A DNA stretch of 38,958 bases from assembly GCA_964491785.1 (NCBI GenBank), contig CAZBGS010000011.1, forward strand, positions 1 to 38,958, written 5' to 3'. The position numbers and the translations under genes were made by a program. Positions 24,693-32,321 of the stretch are shown piece after piece (position 1 is the stretch's first letter; every line of letters begins with the position of its first letter). The stretch comes from RZZS01 sp964491785 (GTDB taxonomy: Bacteria; Pseudomonadota; Alphaproteobacteria; Micavibrionales; Micavibrionaceae). Below the pieces are notes generated by a model. That model saw only the letters and a program-made list of their open reading frames with translations, did not search any database and was not told the DNA's origin.

Positions 24693-24720
24693 TTGCACAT
24701 TGCTCCACTGACAGTGTAAA
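24693..24720 (+). promoter_or_regulatory. Possible promoter of the small lipoprotein gene
   Basis: TTGCAC (24693-24698) and TGTAAA (24715-24720) are separated by 16 nt, each 4 or more of 6 to consensus. An alternative -10, TATAAA, lies at 24739-24744. Consensus match only. Confidence 0.35.
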
Positions 24721-24795
24721 GAATCCGAAATGCTCTGATATAAAGAGTTAATGTTGGTCTGCAGATTTAACAACTAAAGTAATGAGGAAAAAAAC

Positions 24796-24975
24796 ATGAA
24801 AAAGCTTCTTGCAACGGTTTGCATACTCGGCCTTGCTGCTACGCTGTCCGCCTGCACTTCAAAAGGTGAAGGCTATAAGGATCAGGCGCCTTACGCTTCC
24901 GAGCGTACCGTCGGTTCACAACAGCAAAGCGGCCAGAAAGCCGAACAGGTATTCCATTCACGTCAGGTAAAATAA
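24796..24975 (+). CDS. Small lipoprotein (59 aa)
   Basis: A short gene with a textbook lipoprotein signal: MKKLLATVCILGLAATLSAC, where LSAC is the lipobox and Cys20 the lipidation site. The mature 40 residues are hydrophilic (TSKGEGYKDQAPYASERTVG and a Gln/Ser-rich part) and probably disordered. GAGG lies about 8 nt upstream of the ATG. It has its own candidate promoter and a strong terminator right after it, so it is a free-standing, likely highly expressed transcript. After removal of the signal peptide it should sit in the inner or outer membrane facing the periplasm. Entericidin-like size, but no clear homology seen. Confidence 0.82.
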   Translation: MKKLLATVCILGLAATLSACTSKGEGYKDQAPYASERTVGSQQQSGQKAEQVFHSRQVK

Positions 24976-24997
24976 TCCTTGACGTAATACTTTTTAC

Positions 24998-25031
24998 AAA
25001 AGACTGTCTGAAATCAGGCAGTCTTTTTTTT
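24998..25031 (+). terminator. Rho-independent terminator of the small lipoprotein gene
   Basis: A long stem (AAAAGACTG with CAGTCTTTT, extended inward by CTGA/TCAG through a U-G pair) is followed by a T-run to 25031. It starts 22 bp after the lipoprotein stop. Confidence 0.9.
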
Positions 25032-25071
25032 GTTATAATTGTTTGCCTTTTGAGGGAAAGGAAAAAGGTTT

Positions 25072-25374
25072 ATGCCCAAGCTAACCGATTTCATCTGGTT
25101 CATCCTGGTAAACGTTCTGGGATTCTTTTCTTTTAGCCTTGTCTTCTATATAGCCTATTTCACCGGCTACCTGCCCGCAGACCTTCCTGAAGAGAGCAGA
25201 CAGATCTTTTTCTTTTCGTTTTTCGGAGGGACGATCTGGGCATGGATAGCCGGTTTGCTGATCAGTCTTGGCTACTTCTTCGCTAAGACCAAAAAGCTTC
25301 GCCGCCTGCTTTTGTTTGCCCCGGTTTACCTGCCTGTTACCTACGGTTTATTAAATTTAATTTATTTTAACTAA
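25072..25374 (+). CDS. Small integral membrane protein
   Basis: A 100-aa protein with three predicted membrane helices (about 8-30, 46-68 and 78-97), a short acidic loop (ADLPEESRQ) and a cytoplasmic KTKKLRR patch that sets an inside-positive topology. ATG with GGAAAGGAAAAAGG upstream. It lies between a terminator and the convergent ispB (15-bp gap). I do not recognise a family. Confidence 0.68.
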   Translation: MPKLTDFIWFILVNVLGFFSFSLVFYIAYFTGYLPADLPEESRQIFFFSFFGGTIWAWIAGLLISLGYFFAKTKKLRRLLLFAPVYLPVTYGLLNLIYFN

Positions 25375-25389
25375 CTGAATATCCGTCTT

Positions 25390-26397
25390 TTAATACTCCC
25401 TGTCAGCGGCAAAGCGGGCGATGGATCTAAGAGTGTCGCGCAGTTCGCCTTTCGGGGCGCTTTCCATGCAGGAATATGCTTTATCGGCGTAGCTGCGGGC
25501 AAGGGACATTCCCGCGGCGTAGCAGTCGTGCTTTTTCAGGATTTCCTGCGCACGCTCAAGATCTCCCTCGCGCTGTTCGAGATCGACAAGGGTTCGCTTC
25601 CAGAACCGGCGCTCGTCGTCACCGCCGCCTCTGGCAAGGGCCATGATCACCGGGGCGGTCATCTTGCCCTGCCGGAAATCGTCGCCCACGGTCTTGCCGA
25701 TTGCCTTGCTGCTGGAATTGTAATCGAGGATATCGTCGGCGATCTGGAAAGCTATCCCGAGATTGGTGCCAAAGCCGCACATCGCTTCCGCCGCCTCGAT
25801 CCCCTGACCGGCGATCACCGGCCCGATCTCGCAGGCTGCCGCGAACAGAGCCGCGGTTTTCGATTTGATGACGTTTTCGTATTCTCCAAAGCTTATCTCG
25901 AGATTGCCCTCGGCCATAAGCTGCATCACCTCGCCCTGCGTGATGATCGCTGAAGCACCCGACAGGATGCGCAGAACTTCGAGAGATCCGTCCTCGACCA
26001 TGAGCTGGAAGGCCCGCGAGAACAGAAAATCCCCGACCAGAACGCTGGCCTGGTTGCCGAAGACCGCGTTGGCGGAAAGCCGCCCCCGCCGCTCGTTGCT
26101 TTCGTCGACCACGTCGTCATGCAGCAGCGTCGCCGTGTGTATGAACTCCACCGAGGCCGCGAGCCGGTAAGACCTGTCGCTCCCGTCTCCGTAAAGGCGC
26201 GAGCAGGCGATTGTGAGAAGCGGCCTTATCCTCTTGCCGCCGGAGGCGACCAGATGCCGCGCCACCTGCGGTATAAGCTCCGCCTCGGACGAAAGCCTGT
26301 CGAAGATGATGGCGTTTACCTGCTCCATCTCTCCCGCCAGCAGCGAGGAGAGCCGGGCAAGGGGATTAACGTCTTTATGGCCTGAGTTCGTTATCAT
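25390..26397 (-). CDS. ispB: Polyprenyl (octaprenyl-type) diphosphate synthase
   Basis: Long-chain trans-prenyltransferase that adds isopentenyl diphosphate units to make the ubiquinone side chain. The product is 335 aa from the ATG at 26397; an open frame continues upstream, but the extra 70 residues are Arg/Cys-rich nonsense overlapping the divergent gene. Diagnostic features are GGKRIRPLL, the first Asp-rich motif LLHDDVVDES, KTAALFAAAC, and the second Asp-rich motif ADDILDYN. The small residues before the first Asp motif fit a long-chain (C40-C50) product. It is divergent from trmN6 with a 104-bp shared promoter region, an arrangement frequent in alphaproteobacteria. Confidence 0.94.
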   Translation of the reverse strand: MITNSGHKDVNPLARLSSLLAGEMEQVNAIIFDRLSSEAELIPQVARHLVASGGKRIRPLLTIACSRLYGDGSDRSYRLAASVEFIHTATLLHDDVVDESNERRGRLSANAVFGNQASVLVGDFLFSRAFQLMVEDGSLEVLRILSGASAIITQGEVMQLMAEGNLEISFGEYENVIKSKTAALFAAACEIGPVIAGQGIEAAEAMCGFGTNLGIAFQIADDILDYNSSSKAIGKTVGDDFRQGKMTAPVIMALARGGGDDERRFWKRTLVDLEQREGDLERAQEILKKHDCYAAGMSLARSYADKAYSCMESAPKGELRDTLRSIARFAADREY

Positions 26398-26501
26398 AAC
26401 ATTTTTAAAGCAGTTTTTTCCCGCCGCGGCAAATACTTTGCCATGTGAGGAGCCGAGTAAACAAAGCTTCCATTTTACGCTTCCTCCGGCTAAGAACTGA
26501 T

Positions 26502-27236
26502 ATGACCTCAGGAAATGATATTTATGTTCTCGGCAAACGGGTCTGGCTGCGCCAGACCGAAGACGGCTTCCGCACTTCACTGGACTCGGTGATGCTGGCC
26601 GCCGCATGCCTCGCCGCGCCGGGCCAGAGCGTCCTTGATCTCGGCTGCGGCGTCGGGGGTGCGGGGCTTTGCCTGATGGAAAGAGTGGAGGGGCTGACCC
26701 TTGCCGGTGTCGACATACAGGGCGAGTGCGTGAAGCTCGCCGCCCATAACGCCGAAAAGAACGGCAGGGCCGTTTCCTGCCGCTTTTTCAAATCCGATAT
26801 CCGCGCCTTTGCCGAAGGCGGATTCGATCATGTCATCTGCAATCCCCCCTATCTCGAAGCAGGCGCCCATACCCCCTCGCCCTGCGAAAGCAAGGCGCTT
26901 AGCATGGGCAATCTGGATGAAACCGATCCTGCCACCCTGAAGGATTGGCTGGACGCCGCTTTCCGGAATTTGAAATCGAAAGGACGCTTTACCCTGATCC
27001 ACCGCGCGGACGCTCTCGACAAAATCCTGCAGGGTCTTGGCCGCCGCTTTGGCGGGATTGAAATCATTCCGCTCTGGCCAAGGCTTGAGGAACCGGCAAA
27101 GCGGGTCATCGTTAGAGCTGTGAAGGATATGAGATCGCCTTCTGCCCTGTTGCCGGGAATTGTGATACATAATAAGGACGGTTCATATACGCAGCAGGCA
27201 GACAGGATTTTACGCGATGGACACCCGATCACTTAA
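26502..27236 (+). CDS. TrmN6-like tRNA1(Val) (adenine-N6)-methyltransferase
   Basis: SAM-dependent methyltransferase of the YfiC/TrmN6 group, which N6-methylates A37 of tRNA-Val in Escherichia coli. From ATG 26502 the 244 residues begin with a family-like DIYVLGKRVWLRQTEDGFR and continue with the SAM-binding VLDLGCGVGGAGL, the acidic VDIQ end of strand 2, and the N6-adenine catalytic motif NPPY. A GTG at 26445 would add 19 residues from the promoter region and is less likely. Its end overlaps sppA by 20 bp, indicating translational coupling. Some members of this group are just class I methyltransferases; the tRNA target is by family. Confidence 0.82.
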   Translation: MTSGNDIYVLGKRVWLRQTEDGFRTSLDSVMLAAACLAAPGQSVLDLGCGVGGAGLCLMERVEGLTLAGVDIQGECVKLAAHNAEKNGRAVSCRFFKSDIRAFAEGGFDHVICNPPYLEAGAHTPSPCESKALSMGNLDETDPATLKDWLDAAFRNLKSKGRFTLIHRADALDKILQGLGRRFGGIEIIPLWPRLEEPAKRVIVRAVKDMRSPSALLPGIVIHNKDGSYTQQADRILRDGHPIT

Positions 27237-28098
27237 ACAAACCTCCTCGGAATACTGGAACAAGTTTCGCGCCCTTCCCGTTGTTGACAGAATCCTCAAG
27301 CCGGGGCCGAAAGTCGCGGTGCTGCGCCTTTCCGGTATCATCGCCGACCAGACTATGCGCCGGGGCGGCATTTCCCACGCCAGACATTCAAAGCTGATCG
27401 AAAAAGCCTTCGGCCTCTCAAGGATCGAGGCCGTGGCGCTGATAATCAACTCCCCCGGCGGCGCGCCTGGTCAGTGCTCGCTGATAGCAGGCCATATCAG
27501 GGCGCTGGCCGATGAAAAAAAGCTTCCCGTTTACGCCTTTGTCGAAGACGTCGCCGCCTCGGGAGGGTACTGGCTGGCCTGCGCAGGGGACGAAATTTAC
27601 GCGCAGGAAAGCTCGATCATCGGCTCGGTCGGAGTTATTTCGACCGGTTTCGGTCTCGACGGGTTCATCAGGAAACATGACATCACCCGCCGGATTTACA
27701 CCTCCGGCAAAGACAAGAGTTTTCTAGACCCTTTCCTGCCGGAAAAGGATTCCGATGTCGCCCGCCTGAAAACTGTCCAGAACGAGATCCATGAGAATTT
27801 CAAATCATGGGTTACCGAACGCCGGGGCGAGAAACTTGAAGGCAGCGACAGCAAGCTTTTCGAAGGGGAATTCTGGAGCGGCGCCGGGGCATTGAAACTT
27901 GGCCTGATCGACGGCTTCGGCGAAATGCGCGCGGTAATGCGTGACAAACTCGGCAAAAAAGTCAGGTTCGCAGAACTTCACCCCGAGAAAAAGCTCATCC
28001 CCTCAATCCTGAAGGGAGAACTCGATTCCTCGGCCACGGTTCGGGCGATCCTTGAAGTTATCGACGAGCGGTCAATCTGGTCGCGTTATGGCCTTTGA
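27217..28098 (+). CDS. Signal peptide peptidase SppA-type S49 serine protease
   Basis: Short-form S49 peptidase, 293 aa. The Ser/Lys dyad is well placed: Ser115 in AASGGYW and Lys167 in SGKDKSF, 52 residues apart as in Bacillus SppA (Ser147/Lys199). Other family marks are INSPGG (oxyanion/substrate strand), IIGSVGVIS and EGEFWSGAGALKLGLIDGFG. No N-terminal membrane helix is seen, unlike typical SppA, so it may be peripheral or cytoplasmic. ATG lies within the 3' end of trmN6, with AGGA 9 nt upstream. Presumed role: degradation of cleaved signal peptides or membrane-associated peptides. Confidence 0.9.
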   Translation: MDTRSLKQTSSEYWNKFRALPVVDRILKPGPKVAVLRLSGIIADQTMRRGGISHARHSKLIEKAFGLSRIEAVALIINSPGGAPGQCSLIAGHIRALADEKKLPVYAFVEDVAASGGYWLACAGDEIYAQESSIIGSVGVISTGFGLDGFIRKHDITRRIYTSGKDKSFLDPFLPEKDSDVARLKTVQNEIHENFKSWVTERRGEKLEGSDSKLFEGEFWSGAGALKLGLIDGFGEMRAVMRDKLGKKVRFAELHPEKKLIPSILKGELDSSATVRAILEVIDERSIWSRYGL

Positions 28099-28106
28099 CG
28101 CTAAGT

Positions 28107-28622
28107 TCACGATCTGACGTTTTTAAGCGTTTCCCGTTTTTCGGCAGCGCCTTCGCCGCCCGGTTTGGTCAGGATCGAAATCGTACCATCGGTTTCCATT
28201 ATCGCCGCCGCGACCTCGCTTACCGGCGACCCGTGCTCCCTGATCGCGGCCAGAACTTCCTCGTGGGTGACGCGCTCTTTGCGCATGTTCCTGCGCAGGA
28301 ATTCGCCCCGGTTGTAAAGCAGCGACGGCTGCGCCTTGACGATCGTCTGAAATTTTTCCGAGCGTACCGAAAGCCATGTGGTTAGATATTGCAGCGCCAC
28401 CAGAAGCGCCAGCGCGGCAAGCCCTTCGGACAGGGACACGGAATAATCCAGGATTGTCGCCGACAGCGCCGATCCGAAGGCTATCGTGATAATAAAGTCA
28501 AAGGCGTTGAATTTTGAAAGCGTCCTTTTCCCCGATACCCGCAGCAACAGCACCAGCCCGATATAGGCAAGCGTTCCTGTCACCAGCACCCTTGCGATGT
28601 CGTGATATCCGTCGAAAAACAT
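28107..28622 (-). CDS. YetF family (DUF421) membrane protein
   Basis: A 171-aa inner-membrane protein with three N-terminal helices (to about residue 80) and a soluble C-terminal DUF421 domain. Family marks are LLLRVSGKRTLSKFNAFDFIITIAFGSALSATI, then LQYLTTWLSVRSEKFQTIV, and the C-terminal LLYNRGEF and RERVTHEEVLAAIREHG-type blocks (here KERVTHEEV). I use ATG 28622, because family members begin near MFFDGYHDIARVL; a TTG at 28676 would add 18 residues without a site. The biochemical role is unknown; YetF-type proteins are linked to envelope stress. It is convergent with sppA, 8-bp gap. Confidence 0.88.
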   Translation of the reverse strand: MFFDGYHDIARVLVTGTLAYIGLVLLLRVSGKRTLSKFNAFDFIITIAFGSALSATILDYSVSLSEGLAALALLVALQYLTTWLSVRSEKFQTIVKAQPSLLYNRGEFLRRNMRKERVTHEEVLAAIREHGSPVSEVAAAIMETDGTISILTKPGGEGAAEKRETLKNVRS

Positions 28623-28745
28623 TATAAGTGTTAATCCTTTTACCTGGAAAAAGACGCCAACTTTCGTTTCCGGCAAAAGTTCTCAAAATTAGCACCCGCT
28701 ATATTATTGAATATCAGGCTGAATTCATTCCTGATAGATCGATGC

Positions 28746-28958
28746 TTAGTCCCAGATCGCGCCGAGAGCCGCTCCGGCCCCGCCGCCCAGGATGGCTCCG
28801 CGTTCGACGCTGCGATTGGTAAGCACCGCGCCGGTAGCGCCGACACTTGCGCCGATAAGCCCGCCCTTCGCGGCGTTGCGGGAAGTCGCGCTGCACCCCG
28901 CCAGAAGCATGGCCATCATCACCAAAGCAGCCGCCGTTGTAAATCTCGCTGATCTCAT
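28746..28958 (-). CDS. Glycine-zipper lipoprotein (70 aa)
   Basis: From ATG 28958 the protein opens with a lipoprotein signal (TTAAALVMMAMLLAGC, lipobox LAGC, Cys24) and a mature part that is almost all glycine-zipper: GGLIGASVGATGAVL and GAILGGGAGAALGAIWD. Such repeats form a membrane-packed helix pair, as in OsmB- and SlyB-like proteins. An upstream ATG at 29006 would add a hydrophobic WYHGLLISFFW stretch and is less likely. GGAG lies about 11 nt upstream. It lies between cfa and yetF on the same strand, 68 bp downstream of cfa. Confidence 0.82.
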   Translation of the reverse strand: MRSARFTTAAALVMMAMLLAGCSATSRNAAKGGLIGASVGATGAVLTNRSVERGAILGGGAGAALGAIWD

Positions 28959-29026
28959 GCTCTTTCTGCTCCAAAAAAAACTGATTAACAGCCCATGATA
29001 CCACAAGCGGAGAAAGGAACGCCAAA

Positions 29027-30253
29027 TTATCGGTCTTTCTCGAAAACCATTTGACCGACATGGAAGCCGAGGGCTTCAAATCCCGCCTCGCAGGAGGCGA
29101 GGTAGAATTCCCACATTTTCTTGAAGCGCAGGTCGTAACGCCGGGCGTCCAGCGCCGGCCAGGCCAGATAAAAATTCCTGCGCCAGTGCCGCAAGGTTCT
29201 GGCATAGTGGGAACTATCATGGATATACGGCTTTTCGGCAAGGCGCATGCCCTCGGCTTCCGCCGCCTCAAGCATCTCGGGAAGCCAGGGGATGCAGCCG
29301 CCGGGGAAGATGTATTTGTCGATCCAGACGCTCGTCGGGCCTCCGGGGGAGGGCCGCAGGATCGTATGGATCAGCGCGCGCCCGTCTTCCGCAAGCATCT
29401 CCCTGACCGCGGCAAAGAAATCGGCGAAATGCCTCGCGCCGACATGCTCGAACATCCCGATGCTGGCGATCCTGTGATAGGCATTCCTGTTGCGCCTGGC
29501 ATGATCGCGGTAATCCTCAAGCAGAAAACAAATTCTTTCTCTTTGCAAGGAAAGGCTCGCGTTCGCGTAAGCGTGCTGATCGGCGGCAAGGGTGATGCCG
29601 GTGATTTTCCCCGCTTTCGTTTCCCGGCCAATCGCCTTGCATAAAGCTCCCCACCCGCAGCCGATGTCCAGCACGTCCATTCCCGGCTCGATCTTCAGTC
29701 TGTTTATTGTCACCGAAAGTTTGTTGGATTGTGCCTGTTCGAGGGTCATATCCGGACTATCGAAGAACGCGCAGGAGTAATTCATTTCCTGATCGAGAAA
29801 AGAAGCGTAAAGATCGTTGCCGATATCGTAATGATGACTGGCGTTGTTCCGGCTCTCGTCCTCTCCGTTGGTCTTGTGAGGCGGTTTGTTCTTCCATGCC
29901 CGCACCATCAGCGAATCCGCGTCATCTCTAGCGGCCGGACTGTTGCGCATCAGCATTTTAAGAAAGCCGCTGAGGTCTCCGCGATCAAGCGACCATCCCT
30001 CATCCATCCAGGCTTCCCCGAGACCCGGATCCGGTTTTGTGATTATCGCCATCAGCGCTGCGGGATCGGATATCCGCATGACGTGCAGCGGGCCGCTCCC
30101 GTCACCTGCCTCGATGGCGGTCTCTCCGTTATAAACGATCTGAAGATTGCCGCTCTTTATCGCGCTTTTGATCAGAGGCGCTGCATATGTAAACGGAGAT
30201 ATGGCGTTTCTGGCCATGGAACCGGCAATAGAATCACGGGCGCCGCCATGCAT
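29027..30253 (-). CDS. cfa: Cyclopropane-fatty-acyl-phospholipid synthase
   Basis: Transfers a methylene from S-adenosylmethionine to unsaturated acyl chains of membrane phospholipids. From ATG 30253 it has 408 aa; AGGAGG (30260-30265) is 6 nt upstream, whereas the TTG at 30259 is immediately adjacent to it, so the ATG is preferred. The N-terminal 120-residue lipid-binding-like domain is followed by the signature HHYDIGNDLYASFL, MNYSCAFF, the SAM site VLDIGCGWGALC, FEHVGARHF (bicarbonate/active-site segment) and a C-terminal HYARTLRHWRRNF. It is divergent from a RelE-like gene. Confidence 0.95.
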   Translation of the reverse strand: MHGGARDSIAGSMARNAISPFTYAAPLIKSAIKSGNLQIVYNGETAIEAGDGSGPLHVMRISDPAALMAIITKPDPGLGEAWMDEGWSLDRGDLSGFLKMLMRNSPAARDDADSLMVRAWKNKPPHKTNGEDESRNNASHHYDIGNDLYASFLDQEMNYSCAFFDSPDMTLEQAQSNKLSVTINRLKIEPGMDVLDIGCGWGALCKAIGRETKAGKITGITLAADQHAYANASLSLQRERICFLLEDYRDHARRNRNAYHRIASIGMFEHVGARHFADFFAAVREMLAEDGRALIHTILRPSPGGPTSVWIDKYIFPGGCIPWLPEMLEAAEAEGMRLAEKPYIHDSSHYARTLRHWRRNFYLAWPALDARRYDLRFKKMWEFYLASCEAGFEALGFHVGQMVFEKDR

Positions 30254-30387
30254 GATCAACCTCCTGTTTGTTCTGCTGCGCCAACCCCGTCGTTACAGGC
30301 GGGGTTCCTCATATGAGGAAGGTATTGATCTTTCAGGACAATTGTTTATATTATTTGGAAAAATTATAGAAAACAGGGATTCATATA

Positions 30388-30771
30388 ATGAGAATTATCG
30401 TAACAAAGGCTTTTCTAGCCAGCGTAAAAAATCGCAAGGATCTGCTTTCGGCATTTCTTATCGCAGCGGACAAGGCGGCGCATAATCCCGAATTGATCAG
30501 AAAAAAACGAGATTTGGGCGATATTTATAGTCTGGATTTGCGGGGAGGAGCGCGAGCGGTTCTGGCAAAAGACGAAATGGGGAATCTGGTTCCGTGCTTT
30601 ATTGGCACGCATAAGGAATATATGAGATTTCTCGATTCAAGACCTGATATAAGCAACTTGCTTTCTAAAACTGTTAAAAAGAAGTTTAACATTGCCTGCA
30701 ATATCAACCGGGCAGGCAAAACAATGGGCTTCCAGAGCGGCAGTACTGCCGCCATGGCGCTGTGTACTTAA
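30388..30771 (+). CDS. RelE/YafQ-like orphan toxin-fold protein
   Basis: A 127-aa protein whose first 85 residues follow the RelE fold: a strand with VTKAFLASVKN, a helix (LLSAFLIAADKAAHNP), a charged strand RDLGDIYSLDLRGGARAVLAKD, and the terminal VPCFIGTHKEYMRFL, which matches the closing (iG)tH-x-EY motif of RelE-like mRNA interferases. The remaining 40 residues are unrelated to that fold. I see no adjacent antitoxin gene: upstream is 134 bp to the divergent cfa, downstream a hairpin and a convergent gene. It could be an orphan, inactive or diverged. Toxic activity is not shown. Confidence 0.5.
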   Translation: MRIIVTKAFLASVKNRKDLLSAFLIAADKAAHNPELIRKKRDLGDIYSLDLRGGARAVLAKDEMGNLVPCFIGTHKEYMRFLDSRPDISNLLSKTVKKKFNIACNINRAGKTMGFQSGSTAAMALCT

Positions 30772-30784
30772 GTCTTTCGGTATT

Positions 30785-30812
30785 CCCGGGCCACCTTTCA
30801 GGGAGGCCCGGG
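30785..30812. terminator. GC-rich hairpin between convergent genes
   Basis: CCCGGGCC (30785-30792) pairs with GGCCCGGG (30805-30812) around a 12-nt loop, 13 bp beyond the RelE-like gene and 33 bp beyond the stop of the convergent gene. There is no T-run on either side, so it could be a Rho-independent terminator only in weakened form, or a repeat. Confidence 0.4.
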
Positions 30813-30845
30813 CAAGCGGTATCAGTTGTCGGTATGGCCGGAAAA

Positions 30846-31280
30846 TCAGCGGCGCCCGCCTCTATTATGGTCGTGGCGGTCATGCTTATGATTATGATGA
30901 TGAGAATGCCGATGCCGGTCATAATGACCGTGGCCGCGCCTGTCGTTATCCCTGAACTTGATTAGTATCGTGTTGTTTCGCGGGGGATGGTAGATAAAAG
31001 GATTACGGCTTTGGAGCGTGACGATCCTTACCGGCGCTGTTTCATAAAATACTTCTCTGGTAACGACCGGCAACCGCGGCGCCTGCTCGGATACGATCTC
31101 CCACGAGCCGTCAGGCTGCATGCAGGCGGTGCCGTAACCTTCATACAACTCGCGCCCGACGGTAATGGTTCTTGTATATTCACGGCAGTAACGGCCGCCC
31201 GAGGCTTCCGCCTGAGACGGTATGGCAGGGATGGCTATCAAAGCGACAATCGTAGCCAGTATAAAATTTTTTCTGGTCAT
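30846..31280 (-). CDS. Exported His-rich protein
   Basis: A 144-aa protein with a Sec signal peptide (NFILATIVALIAIPAIPSQA) and a mature globular part with two Cys (YCREY, TACMQPDG) and a WEIVSEQAPRL strand. The last 35 residues are a His/Arg/Asp run (DNDRRGHGHYDRHRHSHH continuing HNHKHDRHDHNRGG), which should bind divalent metals such as Ni, Zn or Cu. The start is certain: AAGGAGGAACC directly precedes the ATG. Function unknown; periplasmic metal sequestration or sensing is a fair inference. Confidence 0.72.
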   Translation of the reverse strand: MTRKNFILATIVALIAIPAIPSQAEASGGRYCREYTRTITVGRELYEGYGTACMQPDGSWEIVSEQAPRLPVVTREVFYETAPVRIVTLQSRNPFIYHPPRNNTILIKFRDNDRRGHGHYDRHRHSHHHNHKHDRHDHNRGGRR

Positions 31281-31405
31281 GGTTCCTCCTTATAGAACTC
31301 ACGTGTTCCTGGTACTCACGCTTCATTGTACGCTGTGAAATCGAAAATCCTTCGCCCGGAGGGAATGGAAATTTTTTCTACAAAAACAAGATTACCTTTA
31401 TCGAC

Positions 31406-32113
31406 ATGCATGGAAGATTAAAGAAAATTATCAGTGCCGGATATAAGGAGCCGCTGCTGGTTGTGGTTGCGGTGCTGGCGATCTGGGCGTTTTCAATGTT
31501 CGGTGAGGTGGTCGAGGAAGTTCTCGAAGGGGACAGCCACAGCATCGACATTTATATCCTCAAACTGATGCGAAATCCCGCAGACCTCTCCGATCCCTTC
31601 GGGCCGCCATGGCTGGAGGAAATGATGCGCGATATTACCGGTCTCGGCGGTATCGCCATCCTTGGGCTGATCACTCTTGCTTCTTCGGCATATCTTGCCG
31701 TACTCCGCAAAAGCGGGCAGGCGATTTATTTAATGTGCGTTGTCGCCAGCGGAACGGTCGCCAGCAATATTTTCAAACTTGGCTTCGATGTTCCAAGGCC
31801 TGATCTGGTGCCCCACGGTTCGCTCACGCTGCTCCCCGGATTTCCGAGCGGACATTCGCTGATGTCCGCCGTGGTGTATCTCAGCCTCGGCGCCATTCTC
31901 GCCGAAGCCGAACCCGACAGGCGCCTTAAGATTTTCCTTCTCTGCCTTGCGGTTACGATTACCGTTCTCGTGGGTATCAGCCGCGTATACCTTGGCGTCC
32001 ACTGGCCAAGCGACGTACTGGCCGGATGGCTCGTCGGGGCTGGCTGGGCGGCGATGTTCTGGGTGGGCTTCCGATATTTCAGATTAAGGAACTCCATGAA
32101 AGACGGCGCTTAA
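31406..32113 (+). CDS. PAP2 family membrane phosphatase
   Basis: A 235-aa membrane protein of the type 2 phosphatidic acid phosphatase family (lipid phosphatases such as PgpB or undecaprenyl-diphosphate phosphatases). The three catalytic motifs are intact: K-x6-RP as KLGFDVPRP, the PSGH motif in PGFPSGHSLMSAV, and SR-x5-H-x3-D as SRVYLGVHWPSD. About five or six membrane helices surround them. The stop codon (32111-32113) lies inside the left inverted repeat of the element at 32110-32321, so the C-terminal end may have been altered by it. Confidence 0.9.
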   Translation: MHGRLKKIISAGYKEPLLVVVAVLAIWAFSMFGEVVEEVLEGDSHSIDIYILKLMRNPADLSDPFGPPWLEEMMRDITGLGGIAILGLITLASSAYLAVLRKSGQAIYLMCVVASGTVASNIFKLGFDVPRPDLVPHGSLTLLPGFPSGHSLMSAVVYLSLGAILAEAEPDRRLKIFLLCLAVTITVLVGISRVYLGVHWPSDVLAGWLVGAGWAAMFWVGFRYFRLRNSMKDGA

Positions 32114-32321
32114 CCCGCATTTCTCACACTGTCTATAAGAGCTTGCTCCGGATTGCCACCCCCGTAAACGAAGCCGCTGCTTGCAGCGCGCAGTGCATGC
32201 GGGGGGCTGGCTATATATATGTGCGCAACGCCGCACGCTTTATCCGGATACACGCAGATCAGCGCGCCTTCCGGCGCGCCGCGGGCATGACGGCTGCGAG
32301 AGTGTGTGAAATCAGGGTTAA
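32110..32321. mobile_element. MITE-like element with 21-bp inverted repeats
   Basis: Bases 32110-32130 (TTAACCCGCATTTCTCACAC plus T) and 32301-32321 are inverted repeats matching at 18 of 21 positions. The enclosed 170 bp is GC-rich, codes for nothing credible and contains GCGCGCC-type hairpins. It sits exactly between two convergent genes, and the stop codons of both (TAA at 32111-32113; TTA for TAA at 32318-32320) lie within the repeats. A third copy of the repeat is found at 38870-38890. No direct repeats are seen flanking it. Size and structure fit a non-autonomous miniature transposon; the partner transposase is not in the window. Confidence 0.6.

Noticed and set aside
25390..26607. ispB starting 70 codons further upstream.
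   Set aside because: The extra N-terminus is Arg/Cys-rich, overlaps the divergent trmN6, and the conserved fold begins after the ATG at 26397.
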